A DNA stretch of 64,000 bases from Trochalopteron elliotii (Eukaryota; Chordata; Aves; Passeriformes; Leiothrichidae), in contig JANPWX010019135.1 in assembly GCA_024734555.1 (NCBI GenBank), positions 71,825 to 135,824 on the forward strand, read 5' to 3'. Of this stretch, positions 33,101-44,369 are shown piece after piece. Positions within the stretch are counted from its first letter, which is position 1, and every line of letters starts with the position of its first letter. Position numbers and translations under genes: made by a program. The notes beneath the pieces were generated by a model. The model worked only from the letters and a program-made list of their open reading frames with translations. It ran no database searches and was not told the DNA's origin.

Positions 33101-35839
33101 CCTTATCCCAGCCTCATGGTCTGTGCCCAGGGCTGGGGCCACTGCTCTGCATCCAGACCCTTTCCCAAATGCAGTCCCTGCCTTCCAGAGTCTGTCGCAA
33201 TCCCAGCGACTTCTTTTCTGTGGTTTCCTTTCTTCAACCTGTTCTTCCTCCATTCCTTTTCCCAATTCCTGTGGGATAGTTGTCATCTTCATGCTAGAGA
33301 GAAACAAGAGAGAGAGGTCAGGGGTGCATAAACTGAGGCAGGCATCCCTCATGGAGGAGACAAGTAAGGACAATGGGAGTCTGGCTGGACCCCAACACAG
33401 CCAGTGCTGGGACACACTATCTCACACTCCAGGCGGTGCTGCAGGATTAACGTGGGCACCAGGGATGCTCAACATAGCTGCAGCCATGGCCCACAGGTGG
33501 TTAAAGTGGTGCCTTCAGCCACTGAAGTGACATTCTGACATTTCCTCTCTCAGCCTGCAGCTCATTTTGCAGATGATGCCTATTCCCCAGGTAGTGAGAG
33601 CTGGAGACTTTCATTGCTACAGCAATTTGTGCAACACTGCAGCATCCACCCTCAGGAGGGCTGGTATTTCTGTCCCATCACACCGACTCCCAACCTATAA
33701 AGCTCAACACAAACAGCAGTTACTGCCTGTTTCTTGTCCTGCAGCTCAGCCACCCTGCCCATCACCCTCAAGTGTCTCCTGGAGAACAACGGCATCGACA
33801 GGCGCGTGGCGCGGTTCGTGCTCCCCGTCGGGGCCACCATCAACATGGACGGCACTGCGCTCTACGAGGCGGTCGCTGCCATCTTCATTGCCCAGGTCAA
33901 TGAGTATGAACTGGATTTGGGACAAATTATAACTATAAGGTAAAAGTTTCTCTGCAGCAGCCAGATTATTTCTCTCTATTCCTATTTATAGACATTAGGG
34001 CAACCTCTTGCATTTTTCCTGTTTGCGGAGATCTTGTTAATGCACAGAGTGACCTTTGCTGGGGGAAACCAAGGAGCAGGGGAGGGTACAGCATGTCCCA
34101 GTCCCTATGCTGTGTGCCAGGGAAAGCTGGACTGGCTCCACTCCCCAGAATCTGCTGCAAATCAAGGATTTTGCCTGTAAGCAAAAGCCTAGCTGCACAG
34201 AGACGTGGCTGGAGCAGGGCAGCACTGCAGGGCTGAGCACAGAAGGATCTGTGCAGGTGTCATTTACTCCCCTTCTGGAATGGGATATTTTCATTTTATA
34301 AGCAGGGAAATAAAGCATGTAACTAAATAATAATTAAGTACATTTCCAAGAATTTAGCAATTTTAAGGAGGAAGTCCCTACCCTGAAGGCGGAGGGGAGC
34401 ACAGGGCACCCACTGCCAGCCCTTGCTGCACACAGGGGAATTTGTGATAACACCTGGGAACAGGAAGGTGGAGGAAGTCAGATCCACTTCCACACAGCAA
34501 TCAATTACTTTGCCATGCAAACACGCTGGTTTGAACTGCACAGCCACCTCCTCTTTGCAGCATCACGGCCTCGGCAGCCAGCATTGGGGCCGCTGGGATC
34601 CCGCAGTCCGGGCTTGTCACCATGGTCATCGTGCTCACCTCCGTGGGGCTGCCCACCGAGGACATCACCCTCATCATCGCCGTCGACTGGGCTCTGTAAG
34701 TGCTCTCCAGGACACTGCTGTGGGCAGTGCCCACTGTCAGTTCATGGTGATGTTCATCTTGATGGATGAAACCAGATTGCTCTCGAGACAGAAACTGATG
34801 CTGGATTACACTTGTCACAGACAAACATACAGCTTGTGAAATGTGCCATTCTAAATACTAAGATAAAAACAAAGCAAGTCATTAGGTGAGAAACCACAGA
34901 GAGCAGATGCTGAGTTACAGAACCGACAGGTGGGTGGCTGGTTTGTACTTCCCAGCCCCTCGGGGAGAAGAGGGAACAGTGCCAAGTATCATGGCTGCTT
35001 TTCTCTTTCTCTCCCCCTTTTCTCTTTCCCCCACAAAGGAAGGTTAACACACCACCAGTTCAACCTTTCAGCATCACAGGGTACCCAACACCGCTGGCAC
35101 CTTCAACTAATGTGAGAGGTGCCTGGGTAGACAAGAGAGGAGCAGTGGCTGGAACTACAGGATTTCTCCTCAAGAGGCATCTCAAGGAGTTTTATGACTT
35201 GCTGAGGCAGCTCTCCCTGCACTTGGCACAACAGTGTCTGTCCCAGTTTGGGAGGTGGCACTGGCAGGTCCCTGCACTGCTCACACAGACAGGGTGAGAC
35301 AGATGCTGCGTCAGCACAGGGCTCACATAGGGACTGTTTTCCCTCTGCATCTACAAAACCAACACAGCACTTGGCAATACCAGTGGGACATTCAGGATGG
35401 TGGCTGACATGTTCCAAAGCCATCAACACCCCGGGCACACTGGCTGTGGGCACCCCCTGCATCCTGGTGCTGTCTCTCCGCAGGGACCGACTCCGAACGA
35501 TGACGAACGTCCTCGGTGACGCCCTGGCTGCTGGCATCATAGCACACGTCTGCCAGAAGGACTTTGCCCCAAAGCCCCCCCCAGTATGTATGGCATGGTG
35601 GGAGGGAGGGAGGGAGGGCAAGGGGTCACTGGACATGGCAGGACAGGCACAAGGCACCTGCTCACTCCAGAAATTAAAACTGTGCTCTCTTCTTTTTGCA
35701 GCAAGAGCCAGTGAGCAACACAGACAAGTTTCCTTGTGCAGAGACCTCACACCTGCATCCCAAAGACAATGGGATTGAAATGATTGAAGAAACACTGTTG
35801 GATCAGACAGGAGTTCACTATAACATCTGCCAGGTGTAG
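20929..35839 (+). CDS. Excitatory amino acid transporter, EAAT5/6/7 group (SLC1 family), complete
   Basis: Sodium-coupled glutamate/aspartate transporter with an intrinsic anion conductance, plasma membrane. Eleven exons with GT-AG junctions and consistent phases give 545 residues. Visible: TM1 (32-54), extracellular loop with sequon Asn138-Tyr-Ser, [14 protein letters not shown]1 serine motif [11 protein letters not shown] (354-364), TM7 NMDGT (390-394) with the proton-coupling glutamate in YEAVAAIF (Glu398), HP2 ([12 protein letters not shown]), and TM8 [12 protein letters not shown] with Asp468 and Arg471 at the positions that bind the amino group and side-chain carboxylate. Arg471 marks an acidic-amino-acid carrier, since ASCTs have Cys there. 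It most resembles EAAT5, but the PRAM1-ELAVL1 location differs from SLC1A7, so SLC1A8 or SLC1A9 (EAAT6/EAAT7) is the better paralogue. No disabling change was seen. Confidence 0.95.
21262..21525. repeat. (TTTTC)n pentanucleotide microsatellite, about 52 copies
   Basis: About 260 bases of near-perfect TTTTC in EAAT intron 1, ending in TCTTTCCAG. The strict strand asymmetry (pyrimidine on the coding strand) makes H-DNA formation possible. Assembled length may differ from the true length. Confidence 0.97.
22621..22982. repeat. About 50-bp inverted repeats enclosing about 265 bp
   Basis: The left arm 22621-22669 (core TGCCCTCAGTTTTCTTGCTT, then GGAAGTGTTTGAAATCTTGC) and the reverse complement of the right arm 22935-22982 match at nearly every base. 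The interior does not pair. No coding capacity. Either one small inverted-repeat element or two opposite insertions of the same short repeat. Confidence 0.8.
23165..23400. repeat. (GGAT)n tetranucleotide array with 8-N gap
   Basis: Long GGAT/ATGG array in EAAT intron 1, with GGGGGAT variants toward the 3' side and eight N at 23286-23293, so its length is not reliable. Open frames reading Met-Asp-Gly-Trp here are artefacts. Confidence 0.97.
24053..24132 (+). CDS. EAAT exon 2, TM2 start
   Basis: Residues 60-85 plus two bases of Ser86: [20 protein letters not shown] then LPLITS. The [12 protein letters not shown] block is an SLC1 hallmark. Acceptor TATGTGCAG, donor GTAAGA. Confidence 0.95.
25397..26115 (-). 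mobile_element. CR1 LINE fragment in EAAT intron 2
   Basis: Antisense copy of about 720 bases. Its 3' tail is at the left (ATAGAATCCTGGAATATCCT, then CAAGGGACCCACAAGGATCA), followed by the CCTGGGGAGCCTGGGCAGTG block and degenerate 3' reverse-transcriptase-region sequence, with GGGCAGCCCTGGGTGCAGGG read antisense near 26060. Same subfamily as 60140-60363 and 38975-39165. Confidence 0.9.
26828..27040 (+). CDS. EAAT exon 3, TM2-TM4a
   Basis: Residues 86-156. Contains [19 protein letters not shown]3 ([20 protein letters not shown]), the [12 protein letters not shown] extracellular loop with the sequon at Asn138, and the [10 protein letters not shown] helix. Acceptor GTGCTGCAG, donor GTGTGT. Confidence 0.96.
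27720..27762 (+). CDS. EAAT exon 4
   Basis: 43-base exon completing Arg157 and encoding [14 protein letters not shown] (158-171), the family's NxFPxNLVEA motif. Acceptor TCTTACAG, donor GTGAGT. Confidence 0.95.
28512..28734 (+). CDS. EAAT exon 5, variable 4b-4c loop and TM4c
   Basis: Residues 172-245. Starts [20 protein letters not shown]. The middle is the variable extracellular loop, with no N-glycosylation sequon here; it ends in [16 protein letters not shown]. This loop is best suited to decide between EAAT5, EAAT6 and EAAT7 by alignment. Confidence 0.95.
31666..31765 (+). CDS. EAAT exon 6, TM4c-TM5
   Basis: Residues 246-278 plus two bases of Trp279: [20 protein letters not shown] then [14 protein letters not shown], a cytoplasmic turn and TM5 start. 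Acceptor CTTGCAG, donor GTAAAT. Confidence 0.95.
31985..32218 (+). CDS. EAAT exon 7, TM5-HP1
   Basis: Residues 279-356. [20 protein letters not shown] (TM5), TM6 ([20 protein letters not shown]), [20 protein letters not shown] and the first serines of the HP1 tip. Donor CAG/GTAGGA. Confidence 0.96.
32949..32996. repeat. Three copies of a 15-17 bp minisatellite
   Basis: GTTGGTTCTGCAG occurs three times in a row with 2-4 base spacers, in EAAT intron 7. Confidence 0.85.
33745..33939 (+). CDS. EAAT exon 8, HP1-TM7 with NMDGT
   Basis: Residues 357-421. [40 protein letters not shown] and [10 protein letters not shown]. Carries the Na+/substrate-binding NMDGT (390-394) and Glu398. Local GC content rises over the TM7 codons. 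Confidence 0.97.
34133..34181. repeat. Dispersed repeat, copy A (49 bp)
   Basis: Matches 37353-37401 in the same orientation with 3 mismatches in 49 bases (core CCCCAGAATCTGCTGCAAAT). It lies in EAAT intron 8. Family unknown to me. Confidence 0.85.
34561..34695 (+). CDS. EAAT exon 9, HP2
   Basis: Residues 422-466. [20 protein letters not shown] then [20 protein letters not shown], the extracellular gate, ending AVDWAL across the junction. Acceptor TTTGCAG, donor GTAAGT. Confidence 0.97.
35484..35583 (+). CDS. EAAT exon 10, TM8
   Basis: Residues 467-500. [20 protein letters not shown] then [13 protein letters not shown]. Holds substrate-binding Asp468 and Arg471 and a further conserved Asp479 in NVLGD. 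Donor CCA/GTATGT. Confidence 0.96.
35702..35839 (+). CDS. EAAT exon 11, C-tail and stop
   Basis: Residues 501-545 and TAG. The acidic cytoplasmic tail ends HYNICQV. The last residue is a PDZ-type valine, but position -2 is Cys instead of the Ser/Thr of the ETNV end of human EAAT5. Confidence 0.93.
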   Translation, partial: QEPVSNTDKFPCAETSHLHPKDNGIEMIEETLLDQTGVHYNICQV

Positions 35840-37352
35840 ATAACAGCATTCCTGCTCCCAGGAATGGCATCTTGGTGCTAAACACTGACATTGTGGGTGT
35901 CACATATGGATGCTCTGCAAGATAAAGGCCTTACTTGGCATAAAAAGTGGGAAAATCCTCTTATCCTTTGTAAACCATGCGACTCCCAGCAGACACCCAA
36001 AGAGCACAGCTCAGCTGCTGGGGCAGGGAGCCAGCTACTTCCCTGTGCCTGAGGACACAGCTGGGAGCTCGCTGCCCTGTCTTAAATGGCTGGGTTTGAA
36101 GGATTGGTTAACTCCCATTTTTCCAAACTCACCTATTTTTGAAAGCTAGGGAGGTGAGCAGGTATTAGTAGACTGGATTTGGTGAGACTGCAGTAGGGAT
36201 GGGACATAACACTGAACCCTCTGGCCAGCAGCTCCTCCCTGAAGGCCAGGCTGTGCTCCAGAAGCTTTTGTTTTCCTTATGATAGAGATTATTTTTTTAA
36301 TCATTGCTTTTTATTTTACTACTGGGTTCTCATCTAAAAAGTAAGATTAAGTGAATTTTTGTCTAGAGTTCAAAATCCAAGATGGACATAACTGGATTTC
36401 CCAGCTGTCAGGTTACAGACAGGACAGCTGACTGTTGCACTCTCTCAGGGACAGTGGGATTCACTGCCTGGGAGGAAGGAAAGACTAGCTGTACATGTGT
36501 TTCTACAGCTGTTTTATTGCAGAGAACTAATTACCAGGCCAAATTGCAACTGTGTTGATTTTCCCAGCTAAGGATCTGTCCCCAAGTTCAAATTCCAATT
36601 ATAGCCTTAAAATCCAGGCTTCCCAGGGTAGCCTTCTACACAAAAGCCTTTTATATCAACAATTCATGTCACTGAATTAATTTGTCTCTCAAAATGTCAC
36701 CTCATCGCTTTTCTCCTTCTTGATCTTTCCTGCCACAGAAATGGGACTCGTAATACAGCTCAGACCCCCACTCACATCACAGAACTGTTCTCCAACTGCA
36801 CATAAAGAAAACATTTTCTGTGCAGAATTCTTTCAAGCTGAAATCAGAGGTTGTAAAAAATTTTCTAATTTAGAAGAAATATTCATTCCAGTTTTGCCAA
36901 ACGAAAAGCAGAAACTATTAAATATCATAAATCAGCTTTTCCACAAAAACTGTCTTCTATTAACTTACAAAAGCCTTTACGTAATTAGAATCCTGGACAA
37001 TGTAAGCTAAAGACACTGCTGCTAACTTTGGCCTTTTTCACCCCTTCTCCTTGGTGAGGTTAATTAATACCTTCTTAAACATTAGCCCAACTGCTCTTCA
37101 AGGAGCAGTCACATCATTCACAAACCAAAAATAATGACACTTCAAATCAATCTCTGCAGCTTCCCCAGACATCCCTCCCTCCTTCCCACATCATGTATGA
37201 TCACCTTGATACATCATATGCTTGTTCAGCATCACTGGCTCTGAAGGGTTTTGTGGTTGCTCCTCTATACCAGGAGTGAGCTCAGCCACCCAAACCTCCC
37301 TGGGAGATGCTGGTGAACACTGGGGAGGCTCCAGGCAGCCCCAGCTCTGGGG
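35840..37352. other. EAAT 3' UTR and downstream sequence
   Basis: No AATAAA or ATTAAA stands out just after the stop, so the 3' end is not fixed; the first good AATAAA is near 37924-37930. An open frame at 36720-37010 is AT-rich and unlike any protein I know. Confidence 0.4.
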
Positions 37353-37401
37353 TGGCTCCACACCCCAGAATCTGCTGCAAATCCAGGACTTTGCCTGTAA
37401 G
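37353..37401. repeat. Dispersed repeat, copy B (49 bp)
   Basis: Direct match to 34133-34181 (46 of 49 bases). Both copies read on the minus strand as [13 protein letters not shown], but with stops nearby. Confidence 0.85.
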
Positions 37402-38000
37402 GATCTGAGTATCCCATCCGTCTGCAAGTTCCCCACATCCCGCAGACACAGCTGGACAGACACCTCCAATGCACCTGCTCCAACGTGGCAATTAAAACAG
37501 GCAAGATTTATGAGACCTTTCTGGTCAGTCACTGGTGCATGAGAGTGCCCACAGCCTTCACTGGATGCCTGGGTGAGTCCAGGCTGACCAGCAGACACCA
37601 GCACAGGCAGCAGAGATGAGCCCCACTTCCACATCCATTCTCCTCTCATTAATGAGCTCTGGATATTACTGCACACAATTAGCCCTGCAACAAAAGGCAG
37701 GATGGAACGTCCATGGCAAAGGTCCTTGAGTGAGTACTGGGGCTGCAGGATGAACCTCTGAGCAGTCACTCCTATCACTGGGCTCTGGCTGCTGCAGACC
37801 AGACCACCTTATCCCCTGCCCTGGAAACTGCAAATCATACTAAAACAACTTATACAGCACATCCTTTAACTCATTGGAACAAAGAAAAAATTATTACTGA
37901 AAAAACTGAATATTATACATCAGTAATAAATCTAGAGCTGGTAAAGCCAATTCTACCCTGTACAACTTGTCCCAGGAGCTGCAAGTCCTGTGCTTTATCA

Positions 38001-38112
38001 ATCCCAGAATGGTTGGATTGGAAAGGAACTTAAATCTCATCTCCCATAGGCAGGGACACCTTCCACTGGACTAAGCTGCTCGTAGCCCCGTTAAACCTGA
38101 CCTTGAAAATGT
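38001..38112 (-). mobile_element. CR1 3'-tail fragment
   Basis: Antisense tail (ATCCCAGAATGGTTGGATTG, GAAAGGAACTTAAA, GGCAGGGACACCTTCCACTG) of the GGAAGGTGTCCCTGCC subfamily. Confidence 0.85.
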
Positions 38113-38974
38113 TGGTAACATCTCTTACTATGCAATGAGATTCACATTAACAGAGATGTTGTGATTTTGGAAATCAGCAGGAAGTATTTTGGTGCTAGTA
38201 AGGTTAAGTATCATGCTGGAGTCCACAAACCTTGTCCTTGTAACAAATACAGCAAGGGAGACCTTTTGAGTCCAGCAGCCTCAAAACTGGGCTGTCATCA
38301 CTGGGTCCCTCTAACAGGATAAAACAAGGGGGGAAAGTAATTCAAGTGCTTCTGAAAATCCCTTTGTGGTCTGGTATAGAGGGAAGGCATCATTATTGAC
38401 GGGGAAAACCCAAAAGCAGCAAGGACAACCCATCTTCAGCACAGCACACAGGCACAGGAGAGGCACCTGAACACCTTTAACAGGGTGGAAATGATGGAAA
38501 AGTAAATGAAGCAGATTTATGGGATGGCCCAACTGGTGAGGGGCCCACTGTCCCAGACTATGTCCTTGGGACGGCACTATCCCAACCCTACCTCTGTTTT
38601 CAATAACCTGCTGCTGGGGAAACACTGATACCAGTGATCATCTGCTGCTCAGGGGGGAACAGCAGCCTCCCTGTGCTAGCCCTGAGAGCCAGTGGCACCC
38701 ATGGAACCCCAGAATGTCAGCAGGGCTTTTGTAGAGAGCAACAGAAACCCATCGGGGTAAGGAACAAGAGATTTCTAGAAGACGAGAAAGTAGCAGAGTC
38801 TGGACAAAGTCACTGGGAATCACCTGGAGGAGTTTTATTCTGTACCAACTGTATTCAGGAAACCAGGATGGGAGGGAGGTGAAGTTCCATGTGTCCTACG
38901 TCAGGAAAACTGAGGTGTCTTGCTTGGCAAACTGAAACCCATCTATTCAGCCTCAAAAAGGTAAAAACAAGGGA
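38113..38974. other. No supported gene
   Basis: Between CR1 copies; short open frames only. Confidence 0.45.
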
Positions 38975-39165
38975 GTTGGGGCACTGCCCAGGCTCCCCAG
39001 GGAATGGTCCCAGCCCCAAGGCTGCCAGAGCTGCAGGAGTGTTTGGACAAGGCTCTCAGGGATGCCCAGGGTGGGATTGGTGGGGTGTCTGTGCAGGGCC
39101 TGGGGTTGGACTGACGATCCCTGTGGGTCCCTTTGAGCTCAGGATATTCTGTGGTTCTGTAATTA
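38975..39165 (+). mobile_element. CR1 3'-tail fragment
   Basis: CACTGCCCAGGCTCCCCAGG, GGGATTGGTGGGGTGTCTGT, GTGGGTCCCTTTGAGCTCAG and ATATTCTGTGGTTCTGTAAT: the same subfamily as 25397-26115, in plus orientation. Confidence 0.9.
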
Positions 39166-40764
39166 AATTCTATGAACTGATACACTGCATCTTCAAAGTA
39201 TTTTAAACTATTTTCCCAGGCACCTGTAAAAAAAACGGGTGCCTCTCTGTTCTAGCACTGAAAATCTAATTCTGTGTTATTTCCATGCAATTGGAGAAGT
39301 ACAGGCACTACAAGGCACACACCCTACAGCACAGAAATCTGGGTTACAGAAAGCACACAAGCTCAAACCTGTATTTCTTCCTTGGACATCCCTGTTTTCA
39401 TTACAAACAAAAATCTCAGCTGCTATGGTAACAGAGGTGACCCATGGGTTATGGGTGCTGTGTATAATATTGTAATAAAGCTGGAGAGCAATCGGGTGAA
39501 GGAATTTGGCTGTTTTACAAGTGTTATTTTACTGAAAAAGAAATTCAAGGAAAGCAACTTTGGTGAACTAAAATCCATGTGAAAGGTATTTCTGGGGTTT
39601 GTGGCTACTAAGCAAAAGGAAAAGTTGAAATAGCCCTGGGCTTTGGGGCACCTCCCAGACATGGGCAGAAAACCCACCTGTTGGCCACATGAGCCTTGAC
39701 TGGGGAATGACATTTACACAATGGTATTTGGGAATTTGAGGATATGACTGACCATAAACACTAAGCTTAAATGAATTTTCATTGAACAGAATGACTCGAG
39801 TGTACACTGTACTCAAAAGACATTGGCTTGTTCCTACAAGCCCATGGATAAATTGCCTCAATCCTACAGATTGATTCTTTTCTGTGCATCAGTTGTCTTC
39901 CAGAGCACAAGTTATTTTTACATATCTGAATTTATAAAATGATGAGTTTTGATCAGGGACTTTGGCTTTTATATTATTTTCACACCCTTTTAGGATGTAT
40001 AAATGGAGTTGGAAGGGCCGTGCCAGCAGAGCACTGCTGCCATCCTTCCTTTGGATCACAATGTGGGCTCAGTTTGTGTTTTACTAAAACTGAAAAAAAT
40101 AACAACTCAGTGCTGTAGCATGTGGCAAAATACAATCCAAACAGATGTGAAAACCAGTCCAAAGCTCTCTTCTAATTTAAAATACTACCCCACTTCAAAA
40201 TTAGTTTGCAAGTTTTCTAGAATAATTTTGAAAATTCCCTTTCACAAAATGAACTTTGAAGGTAATCATTTAAATCTATTAAAACCCCAGGTTTCTCTGT
40301 AAAACCAGATTTCCAAAGCAGCTCTGAACAATAGATATGGCTCAAATAAGTTGTTTTGGTTGTTTTTTTTTTTTTTGCCAATCACAGCATGTAACCTCCA
40401 CTAAATGCTCCTCTAAGGAGTGAATGCCTCCCTGGGGATGTGTTTTATGACTCTCCCTTTCCAATTCACTGTATGCATTTGTTCCTTGAGGAATTCCTAA
40501 TCTTGTCTGATGTCATAATAAAACTTCCTAGAAAATCTGAATTAATTACTTAAGTCCTTCCTGCGGGCAGGTGCAGCTAAGTCCATCACCCAGAGATTAC
40601 ACACACCACAGCCCAGGGTCAGGGCAGGTCCTGCTCAGAACATGGCACTACAAGAACACAGAGATGTCCCTGTGCTAATGGGACTATTTGCAAACTGTTC
40701 AACAGTTAACAGTTCAGATCTGGCTCATAAATTGTCATTCAGTGTTCACAGGGAGAGAATCTCA
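39166..40764. other. No supported gene; AT-rich
   Basis: AT-rich, with AATAAA at about 39474 and 40518 that could serve the upstream transporter if its 3' UTR is long. No coding signal. A T run lies near 40360-40377. Confidence 0.4.
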
Positions 40765-41010
40765 TCCCACCCCCTGCCACAGGAAGGGACACCACTATCC
40801 CAGGATATTCCAAGCCCCCTCCAACCTGGTCTGGAACACTTCCAGGAATCCAGTGCAGCCACAGCTTCTCTGGACAACCTGTGCCAGGGTCTCCCCAGCT
40901 CAGAGTGAAGAATTTCTTAATATCCCATCTAACCCTGCCCTCTGACAGGGGGAAGCCATTCTCCCTTGTCCTGGCACTCTGGGCCCTTGTCTCAAGTCCC
41001 TCTCTGGGTA
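40765..41010 (-). mobile_element. CR1 LINE fragment
   Basis: Antisense CR1: AAGCCCCCTCCAACCTGGTC, GGAACACTTCCAGG, CAACCTGTGCCAGGGTCTCC and CATTCTCCCTTGTCCTGGCA. Tail to the left. Confidence 0.88.
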
Positions 41011-44000
41011 TCTTGCAGGCTCCCTGAAAGTTGCATTTGCACCTTTGCTGGGCCCTCAGGGCTAGAGTCTAGACACCCCCAGCACCCCACAGATCCATCA
41101 GCCCCCAGCCATGCACAGCACAGGGTGCAGAGGTGCCCCAGGGACTCATTACCTTGGGCCTCCACCAGCCTGGGCAATTCTGCAGCATGTTCCACCTCGC
41201 CGTGTTTGACATTTTCCAGATGCAAACTTCCCAGGATTCAGTGTGGGGAGGAAGCTGTAGCATCCCTGTGTAAGATGCTCCAAAATACACGTCAGGAGTT
41301 GCCAGACTTTTGCAGGTGCAGAGGTCCTGGCACCCAGGTGTGCAGTGTATGGTTACCTTTGTTTTCTAGAAGCTTTGTGTCTCATTTAAACTACACATAT
41401 GAAGTGCCCTGTAGCCAACAATGAGAGCCAGGCACCTTCCTGAGCAGTACACCTCAGGCTTTAGGAGTAGATGTCTTCAGAAGGCTCTGACTGATGGGTC
41501 TGGACTGGGTGAAAAGACTTTAATCGTTTGAGTCAGTAGGATGAATCCTAAATTACATGTCTGAGCAAAAGACCTATTTTTAGAATCCTGGACCTTCAAA
41601 CTCTAAAAGGCCAGATTTTCACTCTGAGCCATGGACTTAGGCAAACCACAGCTCAACAGACAGGAAAAAACAGCAAGGCTGAAACATTACTCCCAACCCA
41701 AAACTTGCTGCTCCACTTACCTGGCCATTTCACCTCAGAGATCTTCTACTCATTGTCCTTCCTTGAAACACAACAAAATGGGTATTTGGCCATTCTCCTC
41801 CTTCTTTCCCTTTCAATATTCCTGGAGTCTTCAACCGTCTGCAAAGCAGGATTTTAAACCAGATTCTGGTGCTAAAACGTTGAGAAGAGCAGCATCATGA
41901 CCCCAACTTCAGAACACTGTGTTTTCTCTAGACATCTCACTCCATTTGTCTGTCTTGCTTTCTCTGCCCCAAGCAGTTACTTATTTACAGCTGCAATCAC
42001 TACAGACAAAGCACATGCTCTTTGAACTTACAGCTGGGCAGACATCTGCTGGTGGTGCCACAGCTCAAGCCAGGCTAATTTCCTCACAGTTGTCCTCCTA
42101 ATGCCAACAAAATGCCAATCCTGACCTTTAATTGTTGGGTTTTACTGCTCATGTATCAAGTGATTCTTTCCCACAGGATGCAGCATTCACCCAGTTGCTA
42201 TTCAGAGTTATGAGCTGCTCTTCCCAGCCATGCTTCCCTCTAACCTGAGCACCAATCTGCATTTCCTAGACATGGGGCCCTAAGTAGGAAATAAAACATT
42301 CATATGTATCCTCCCTGAGCAGCAATTACCCACTTGCTCACAACTAGTTACCAGAGCAGAACTCTGTTCTAATTCACCCTCTCACCTTTCCAACCAGGTG
42401 CAAACCACACACAGGGAACTGCTCAGGCTCTGGGTTCACCTATGGACCTCAATTATTTCACCTTTTGAACCCAAAATCAAAACACCTGCCTTTCCCCTCA
42501 TGATCCAGCAAAGACAGGAGCTCAGTGAGCAGGAGCCAAGGAAAGTCTCAGCAGTGACACAGCCAAGCAGCAGAGAACAAAAACAACCTTGTGATTCCCA
42601 CTGCCCAGGGTGACCACCTCGCATCCCCCAGCAGCTCTGCTGGGGCATTAACCCCAAAAAATTGGCAGATATAAAACAACCAGAGACACAAGAACCCAGC
42701 AAATGGGCAGATATGAACAATCAAGACTCCTCTTCCATTGTCCATTGCACCCACAGAGCACTCAAACACAGCCAAAAAGAAAAAGCACCCACCAGGAACA
42801 TCCACTGCTGCCAGTGCCAATGGCCACATGATTCCACCTAGTCTGTCGGGCTGGGGACAAGGACCACCACAGCCTGGTGCCCAGAGCAGATGGCCTCACA
42901 ACAATACCCCATTTTGTAAGCAAGAACCCTTAAGGACGAACAGGGCTGGGTGCCTGTACCAACACAGCTGTGCCAGTGAGCCCAGGGCAGAGAGAAACCC
43001 CTTCTATGTGTGCAGCTCATGGGGCCATTCCAGCTGTACAGCCCTGATGCTCCTGGTAGCCACACTCAGTAGGTAACCTCTGCCCTCCTCACCAAACCAC
43101 CCTTCTGCTGGATTCCACCAGCAACCATCAGGAACACAGTGCTTTAACCCAGGATTGAACAGACAGCTCTGAGGAGGATATTGATTAAGTGACAACCCCC
43201 ACAACCTCCCTGGCTGACTCTGGACAGCAAACAGCCACGTCCATCATCGCTGCAGTGCCAGCATTGACTTTACCTGAGAAACACATTGAGCTGGTCCAAG
43301 CTGTCAACAGCAGGTTTCTGGTGTGCACAAATCATTCTCATCATTGCCCTACACAACACACTCACTTCTCTCATCTCCCACCCCTATGAGGAAAACCACC
43401 AAATTGCTCAGCTTGTTCCCTGTCAGAATAAGCAAGGCAGGATGGTTCAGTTCAGCACAAACACGTATCACAAGGTTTGGGCCTCTGCATCTATTTCCTC
43501 ATAAGCAAAAAGAGCTCAAGAGCAGTGCCACATGCTGTACCTGGGAACAGGACATCCAAAAAGCTTCTCTACTCCAGCTTCTTTGGGAGAAAGAATTCAC
43601 TATCTGCCCATTCTGAGCCTCCTAAGCCACCTGTGTGACCGCCCTCTGAACAACAGATGCACTGAGATTTTGAACTTCGCATCAACAGCCTTCCACTGCA
43701 TTTTCATAAACAAACATGTGACAATATTGACAGGAGATGGCCAATCCTGTCCTGGAAGGATTTCTCCACTCCCAGCATTGTGCATCTCCCAGCCAAAGGA
43801 TACAGACTGGTGGCACACACAGATGGAAATGGACTACCCCAGCAAGAAGCTTTTCTGGAGAGCTTCAGTCCTGCATCACAAGATGCTACAAAGCACATGA
43901 ATGAACTACAGGACTCACACAGACTCTCCTACTCCCACAGGCCATCAACAATTTGCACCCAAATCTCCCTCTCACAGCTGTGTCCCACATCCCCACTTTC

Positions 44001-44369
44001 CCTGTCATAGCTCCAAGACACCTGTCTCCTGAATGTGTTTGTGTCTGTGCACTCCCATGCATGAAGCCCGACCCATGCTCTGGCCCAAGAGCATTTACAT
44101 TCCTTCTGCATCTCCAAAACTTCTCCTCACACAGGAGAGTGGGAATGGGGGAGTCAGGGAAGAGCTACAGCATCTCTCCACAATTTCCAGCAGAGGATGC
44201 CATAGCACATACGTGATACTTCAACATAGGTAAGTGCTGAAAATGCAACCCAAAGATCCAGAAAATTAGTAATATCCCACCAGCTGAAAACCTCCTGCTA
44301 ACCCTTCCATGCTGCCTTCCTTCTTTAAAGCAACTTCCACCCTGAATTTCCTGTATTTGTAACCACTAA
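41011..44369. other. No supported gene
   Basis: Long C/A-rich stretch without recognised coding exons, RNA genes or repeats. Confidence 0.4.

Noticed and set aside
20929..35839. Naming the transporter SLC1A7 outright
   Set aside because: The sequence resembles EAAT5, but the PRAM1-ELAVL1 location and different C-tail do not fit; a tree is needed to decide.
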